A stretch of DNA of 34,373 nucleotides from Hyphomicrobiales bacterium (lineage in GTDB: Bacteria; Pseudomonadota; Alphaproteobacteria; Rhizobiales; Xanthobacteraceae): positions 1 to 34,373 of the forward strand of contig JAKFVL010000025.1 of assembly GCA_021732215.1 (NCBI GenBank), written 5' to 3'. Of the stretch, positions 31,151 through 34,373 are shown piece by piece; position 1 is the stretch's first letter, and each line of letters begins with the position of its first letter. A program made the position numbers and the translations under genes. Under the pieces are notes generated by a model. The model saw only the letters and a list, made by a program, of their open reading frames with translations. It was not told the origin of the DNA and did no database searches.

Positions 31151-31173
31151 GATCCCGCGTCAAAGCGCGGGTC
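31151..31173. repeat. Hairpin GATCCCGCG / CGCGGGTC between the small membrane gene and the GTA cluster
   Basis: CCCGCG (31154-31159) pairs with CGCGGG (31166-31171) around TCAAAG, with GA/TC extending the stem across one bulged T. It has no U tract. It starts 10 bases after the 50-residue gene's stop, so it may mark the end of that transcript, or it may be another dispersed palindrome. Confidence 0.5.
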
Positions 31174-31182
31174 ATATCATTC

Positions 31183-31764
31183 ATGCCGATTGTCATGACG
31201 CGCGGACCGGCCAAACGGCCAGTGCGCAAAACGCCCGTGGCCAGAAAGGCCAAACCGACCGTCAGGCCTGCAAGGACGAGGAGAATTGTCGTCGGCACGA
31301 TCGAAGCGGCCGACGCGCTTGTTGCGGGAGAGGCCGATACAGTGGCCCTGCAGGCGATTGCCTGTACGAAGCAGAAACTGGCAAAAAAACGCGGACCGAG
31401 CCCGAAGCGCCGAACCGCTATCGAGCGACTCGACGATCCGCCGCCGGCGTCGGGCGCGGAGCTGATCGAGCGCGTCAGCCGCGCGGTCGAACGTGAGCTG
31501 TCGCAGATCGAGGTGATTATCGGCGGCCATCACGTCAAACCGGCGCAGCGGACGGAAGCCGAGCGGCGCGCACGAACGCTGGCAAGTCTGGCCCGCACGC
31601 TCGGCGAAGTAATGCGGCTGCGCCGGCAGGATCAAAGGGTGAAGCCTTTCGATGACGACGTGCCCCGCGATCTCGACGAATTCCGACGAGAGCTTTCAAG
31701 ACGCCTGGAGCAAATGGTCCGAAGCCGAGAGGCTGTTTCTGCTGGCGGGAATGAAGCCGGGTGA
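31183..31764 (+). CDS. GTA g1-like protein, probable small terminase
   Basis: 193 residues. The N-terminus is very basic (TRGPAKRPVRKTPVARKAKPTVRPARTRR). The middle is helical (GAELIERVSRAVERELSQIEVIIGGHHVKPAQRTEAERRARTLASLARTLGEVMRLRRQ), and the end has VPRDLDEFRRELSRRLEQMV. In the gene transfer agent of Rhodobacter capsulatus the gene before the large terminase, g1, encodes the small terminase; position and helical, basic character agree, but sequence similarity was not tested. The start is either 31183 or the ATG at 31195; neither has a clear ribosome-binding site. The last 113 bases overlap the terminase gene in another frame. Confidence 0.72.
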   Translation: MPIVMTRGPAKRPVRKTPVARKAKPTVRPARTRRIVVGTIEAADALVAGEADTVALQAIACTKQKLAKKRGPSPKRRTAIERLDDPPPASGAELIERVSRAVERELSQIEVIIGGHHVKPAQRTEAERRARTLASLARTLGEVMRLRRQDQRVKPFDDDVPRDLDEFRRELSRRLEQMVRSREAVSAGGNEAG

Positions 31765-33019
31765 AGTCGGGTATCTATCTTCATGCTGGGAAGCGTTCGC
31801 GCATCAGCATCAGGTGCCGCCTGGGCTGGCGCCGAACGGCGAACCGTGGCTGACGTGGCTGCTGATCGGCGGACGCGGTGCGGGCAAAACGCGCGCGGGC
31901 GCAGAGTGGATCAGCGCGCAGGTGCGAGGGCAGCCGCCATTCGCGACCTCGAAAGCAGGCCACATCGCGCTGATCGGCGAGAGCGAGCACGACGTTCGCG
32001 AGGTGATGATCGAGGGGCCGTCGGGCGTGCTTGCAGCACACGGGCGGCACCAGCGTCCGGTGTGGGTATCGTCGCGGCGCAGACTGGAATGGGACAATGG
32101 CGCGGTCGCTTATGCATTTTCGGCGGAAGACCCCGAGAGTTTGCGCGGGCCGCAATTCGATTGCGCCTGGGCCGATGAACTCGCGAAGTGGCGATATGCG
32201 GATGCCGCATTCGACATGCTGCAGTTTGGCTTGCGGCTCGGCGACAATCCGCGCCAACTGATTACGACGACGCCGCGTCCGATGGCGCTGATCAAGCGGC
32301 TGATGGCCGATCCGTCGACCGCAGTGACCCGCGCGCCGACAAGGAACAATGCTTACTGCCTGTCGCCGGCGTTCCTCAAAAACGTAATGGCGCGCTATGC
32401 GGGCACGCGGCTTGGGCGGCAGGAGCTTGAGGGCGAGATCATCGAGGATCGTGCCGATGCGCTGTGGTCGCGCGCGATGCTCGAGGCGGGTCGTGTACGT
32501 GACGCGCCGTCCCTGAACAGGATTGTCGTCGGCGTCGATCCGCCGGCTTCGTCGGGCAAACGCGCGGACGCATGCGGCGTTGTCGCCGCGGGGATCAACG
32601 GCGAGGGAACCGTTTTTGTGATCGCCGACGAGACGGTGTCGGGCGCTACGCCCGCAGTGTGGGCGGCGAAAGCCGTCGCGCTCTATCGCAGGATCGAGGC
32701 CGACGCCCTGGTGGTGGAAGTCAATCAGGGCGGCGAGATGGTCAAATCCGTCATTTACGAAGTCGATGCCGGCGTGCCGGTGACGGCGGTGCGTGCAATG
32801 CGCAGCAAATGGTTGCGTGCCCAACCGGTGGCGACGCTCTACGAACAAGGCCGCGTCCATCACGCCGGCGCGTTCGCGGCGCTCGAAGACGAGATGTGCG
32901 ACTTCGGCGTCAACGGATTGTCGTCCGGCCGCTCTCCGGACCGTGTCGATGCACTGGTGTGGGCGATCTCGTCGCTTGCGCTTGCGCCGCGCGGGGAGCC
33001 ACGGGTGAGGGGGTTTTGA
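31652..33019 (+). CDS. Large terminase subunit of a gene transfer agent (g2-like)
   Basis: 455 residues. The packaging ATPase has Walker A IGGRGAGKT (about 72-80), Walker B CAWADE with Asp175/Glu176, and a LITTTPRP coupling motif. The nuclease domain has VVGVDPPAS (Asp296), VVEVNQGGEMV and RSPDRVDALVWAI, giving the acidic metal site. This is the HK97-type terminase seen as the second gene of alphaproteobacterial gene transfer agents. It would cut and pump DNA into heads. The start at 31652 lies inside the g1-like gene; no in-frame ATG before Met34 is available, and Met34 would remove family-like sequence. A 126-base repeat separates it from the portal gene, where GTA clusters are usually compact. 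Confidence 0.92.
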   Translation: MTTCPAISTNSDESFQDAWSKWSEAERLFLLAGMKPGEVGYLSSCWEAFAHQHQVPPGLAPNGEPWLTWLLIGGRGAGKTRAGAEWISAQVRGQPPFATSKAGHIALIGESEHDVREVMIEGPSGVLAAHGRHQRPVWVSSRRRLEWDNGAVAYAFSAEDPESLRGPQFDCAWADELAKWRYADAAFDMLQFGLRLGDNPRQLITTTPRPMALIKRLMADPSTAVTRAPTRNNAYCLSPAFLKNVMARYAGTRLGRQELEGEIIEDRADALWSRAMLEAGRVRDAPSLNRIVVGVDPPASSGKRADACGVVAAGINGEGTVFVIADETVSGATPAVWAAKAVALYRRIEADALVVEVNQGGEMVKSVIYEVDAGVPVTAVRAMRSKWLRAQPVATLYEQGRVHHAGAFAALEDEMCDFGVNGLSSGRSPDRVDALVWAISSLALAPRGEPRVRGF

Positions 33020-33025
33020 GTTAGG

Positions 33026-33151
33026 CGTCGTCGCTGCGAAAGCAGGGACCCATACGCCATGTTATCAAGTGCTTGATCGCTAAAATCTTCCTTTAGCTTT
33101 GAATTCAGCGGTTATGGGTCCCGGCTCGCGCTTCGCTTGGCCGGGACGACG
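33026..33151. repeat. 126-base nested palindrome (MITE-like) between terminase and portal genes
   Basis: Terminal inverted repeats CGTCGTC (33026-33032) and GACGACG (33145-33151) enclose a second pair, GGGACCCATA (33045-33054) and TATGGGTCCC (33113-33122). Inside these lie ATCAAG-TG-CTTGAT (33065-33078) and CTAAA/TTTAG. The whole can fold into one long branched hairpin. Similar GGGACCCATA elements are familiar to me from this bacterial family. It ends 13 bases before the portal start. Confidence 0.75.
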
Positions 33152-33164
33152 AAACGGAATTTCC

Positions 33165-34340
33165 ATGTTCGAACGCTTCAAACAGCTCATCGCTCCGTCC
33201 GAACTCAAATCGAGCCGCACCGCCCAGGTGCTCGCTTTCGAGAGCGGCGGACGGGCGCGGTGGACGCCGCGCGATTATGCGGCGCTGGCGCGGGAGGGGT
33301 ATCTCGCCAACGCGATCGTGCACCGTGCGGTGAGGCTCGTCGCCGAGAACGCAGCGTCGTGTTTGTTGCTCGCCTATGATGGCGCGATGGAAAAACCCGC
33401 GCATCCGCTGTTGCAGCTCTTGACGCGGCCCAATCCACGTCAGGACGGCGCGAGCTTTTTCGAGGCCGTCTACGCGCACCTGCTGCTGGCGGGAAACGCC
33501 TATGTCGAAGCAGTGACACTCGGCGATCAGGTGCGGGAGCTTTACGCGCTGCGGCCGGATCGCATGAAGGCGGTGCCGGGAGCGGACGGCTGGGCTGAAG
33601 CGTATGATTACAGCGTGGCCGGGCGCAGTGCGCGCTTCGACCAGAACGCTGTGCCGCTGCCACCGATCCTGCATCTCACACTATTCCACCCGCTCGACGA
33701 TCACTACGGGCTTGCGCCGCTCGAAGCGGCGGCTGTCGCTGTCGATACCCACAACGCAGCTGCGAAGTGGAACAAGGCGTTGCTTGACAACGCCGCGCGG
33801 CCTTCAGGCGCGCTGGTGTATTCGGGGCCGGAGGGCGCGGTGCTGTCCGACTCCCAGTTCGACCGGCTCAAGCGTGAACTTACCGATACGTATCAGGGCG
33901 CGGTCAATGCCGGGCGTCCGTTGCTGCTCGAAGGCGGCCTCGACTGGAAGGCGATGTCGCTGACGCCGAAGGACATGGATTTTCTCGAAGCCAAGCAGAG
34001 TGCCGCGCGCGAGATCGCGCTGGCCTTCGGCGTGCCGCCGATGCTGCTCGGCATTCCGGGCGACAACACCTATTCGAATTTCCAGGAAGCGAACCGCGTG
34101 TTCTGGCGGCAGACCGTGTTGCCGCTGGTCTCGCGGGTCGGCGCGTCGCTCGCGCACTGGCTGTCGCCGCAGTTCGGTGAAGACGTGCGTCTTGCCATCG
34201 ACACCGACCGCATCGATGCGCTCGCTGCCGACCGCACCGCGCTCTGGGAGCGCGTCGCAGCGTCGCCATTCCTCACGCTGAACGAGAAGCGCGAAGCGGC
34301 CGGCTATGCCCCGCTCGAGGGCGGCGACCGGCTGGGGTGA
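33165..34340 (+). CDS. HK97-family portal protein of a gene transfer agent (g3-like)
   Basis: 391 residues, typical for the family. It starts MFERFKQLIAPSELKSSRT, continues YLANAIVHRAVRLVAENAASCLL, HPLLQLLTRPNPRQDGASFFEAVYAHLLLAGNAYVEAV and NPLD-like FHPLDDHYGLAPLEAAAVAVDTHNAAAKWNKALLDNAARPSGALVY, then ALAFGVPPMLLGIPGDNTYSNFQEANRVFWRQTVLPLVSRV, the strongest portal signature. The portal forms the dodecameric ring at the head vertex through which the terminase pumps DNA. GGAA six bases upstream supports the ATG at 33165. In known GTA clusters a protease and capsid gene follow, and would lie right of the window. Confidence 0.93.
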   Translation: MFERFKQLIAPSELKSSRTAQVLAFESGGRARWTPRDYAALAREGYLANAIVHRAVRLVAENAASCLLLAYDGAMEKPAHPLLQLLTRPNPRQDGASFFEAVYAHLLLAGNAYVEAVTLGDQVRELYALRPDRMKAVPGADGWAEAYDYSVAGRSARFDQNAVPLPPILHLTLFHPLDDHYGLAPLEAAAVAVDTHNAAAKWNKALLDNAARPSGALVYSGPEGAVLSDSQFDRLKRELTDTYQGAVNAGRPLLLEGGLDWKAMSLTPKDMDFLEAKQSAAREIALAFGVPPMLLGIPGDNTYSNFQEANRVFWRQTVLPLVSRVGASLAHWLSPQFGEDVRLAIDTDRIDALAADRTALWERVAASPFLTLNEKREAAGYAPLEGGDRLG

Positions 34341-34348
34341 CTGCTTAT

Positions 34349-34369
34349 CCCTCCCCCGTGTGGGGAGGG
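34349..34369. repeat. C/G-rich hairpin at the right edge
   Basis: CCCTCCCC (34349-34356) and GGGGAGGG (34362-34369) form an 8-bp stem nine bases after the portal stop. It resembles the palindrome inside mutA at the left edge (8-36). The element may continue beyond the window. Confidence 0.6.
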
Positions 34370-34373
34370 TGGC

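Noticed and set aside
31781-32863. 360-codon leftward open frame under the terminase gene
   Set aside because: It is fully antisense to the large terminase with its Walker and nuclease motifs. The product is His/Arg-rich without a fold.
33065-33078. Possible FixK/FNR box
   Set aside because: The palindrome is ATCAAG-TG-CTTGAT, the reverse arrangement of the TTGA-N6-TCAA consensus, and it lies within a larger repeat.

Overview
This is GC-rich chromosomal DNA of an alphaproteobacterium. It most likely comes from the Nitrobacteraceae (the Bradyrhizobium, Rhodopseudomonas, Nitrobacter and Afipia group). The grounds are the gene content (Ros/MucR regulator, DUF6456, DUF5330, DUF2336, a DivJ/PleC-type kinase, the head of a gene transfer agent cluster), matches to the CtrA and EcfG site consensuses, and small palindromic repeats of a kind I associate with this family. 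The genus is inference. I see no rRNA, tRNA, CRISPR array or intact insertion sequence.

Layout. 1-1394 (-): 5' part of the methylmalonyl-CoA mutase small subunit, running off the left edge. 1507-3889 (-): folate block folP-folB-folK with a DUF4332 gene upstream. 3890-4531: poorly coding gap. 4532-6163 (+): HerA-like ATPase of the DUF853 type. 6260-9227 (-): a DUF1272 zinc protein, then an AlgI-like MBOAT acyltransferase and an AlgX/AlgJ-like protein, one base apart, for O-acetylation of an exported glycan. 9364-10767 (+): M20 metallopeptidase, sharing a CTAG stop with a convergent CvpA protein. 11551-14117 (-): class II aldolase and a large ArnT/PMT-like membrane glycosyltransferase. 14495-17088 (+): a two-helix membrane protein, a MucR-type regulator, and a coupled pair made of a free-standing DnaA domain IV protein and a DUF6456 protein. 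17099-18103 (-): sufE and DUF5330. 18500-21501 (+): sensor kinase, peptidoglycan-binding protein, DUF1491. 21504-23574: DUF2336 (-) diverging from a 67-residue protein and a lipoprotein (+), with a full CtrA-type box between. 23655-27121 (-): PBP1A and DUF1214/DUF1254 proteins. 27415-28293 (+): YcgN, then the remnant of a toxin and an intact orphan antitoxin, followed by a second, diverged copy of the ycgN 3' end. 28433-30533 (-): sorbosone-type dehydrogenase and a dihaem cytochrome c, separated by a strong terminator. 30989-31141 (+): a 50-residue membrane protein behind a GGAAC-N16-CGTT (EcfG-type) promoter. 31183-34340 (+): first genes of a gene transfer agent or prophage head cluster (g1-like, large terminase, portal), which continues past the right edge.

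The least ordinary parts are: the toxin-antitoxin scar bounded by two ycgN ends; the GTA head with a 113-base two-frame overlap and a 126-base nested palindrome between terminase and portal; three copies of one palindromic repeat lying right after stop codons; a C/G-rich palindrome translated in frame inside the mutase gene; the DnaA domain IV/DUF6456 pair; and the CtrA and EcfG sites in front of small uncharacterised genes. All functions come from recognising motifs by eye. No database search was run.
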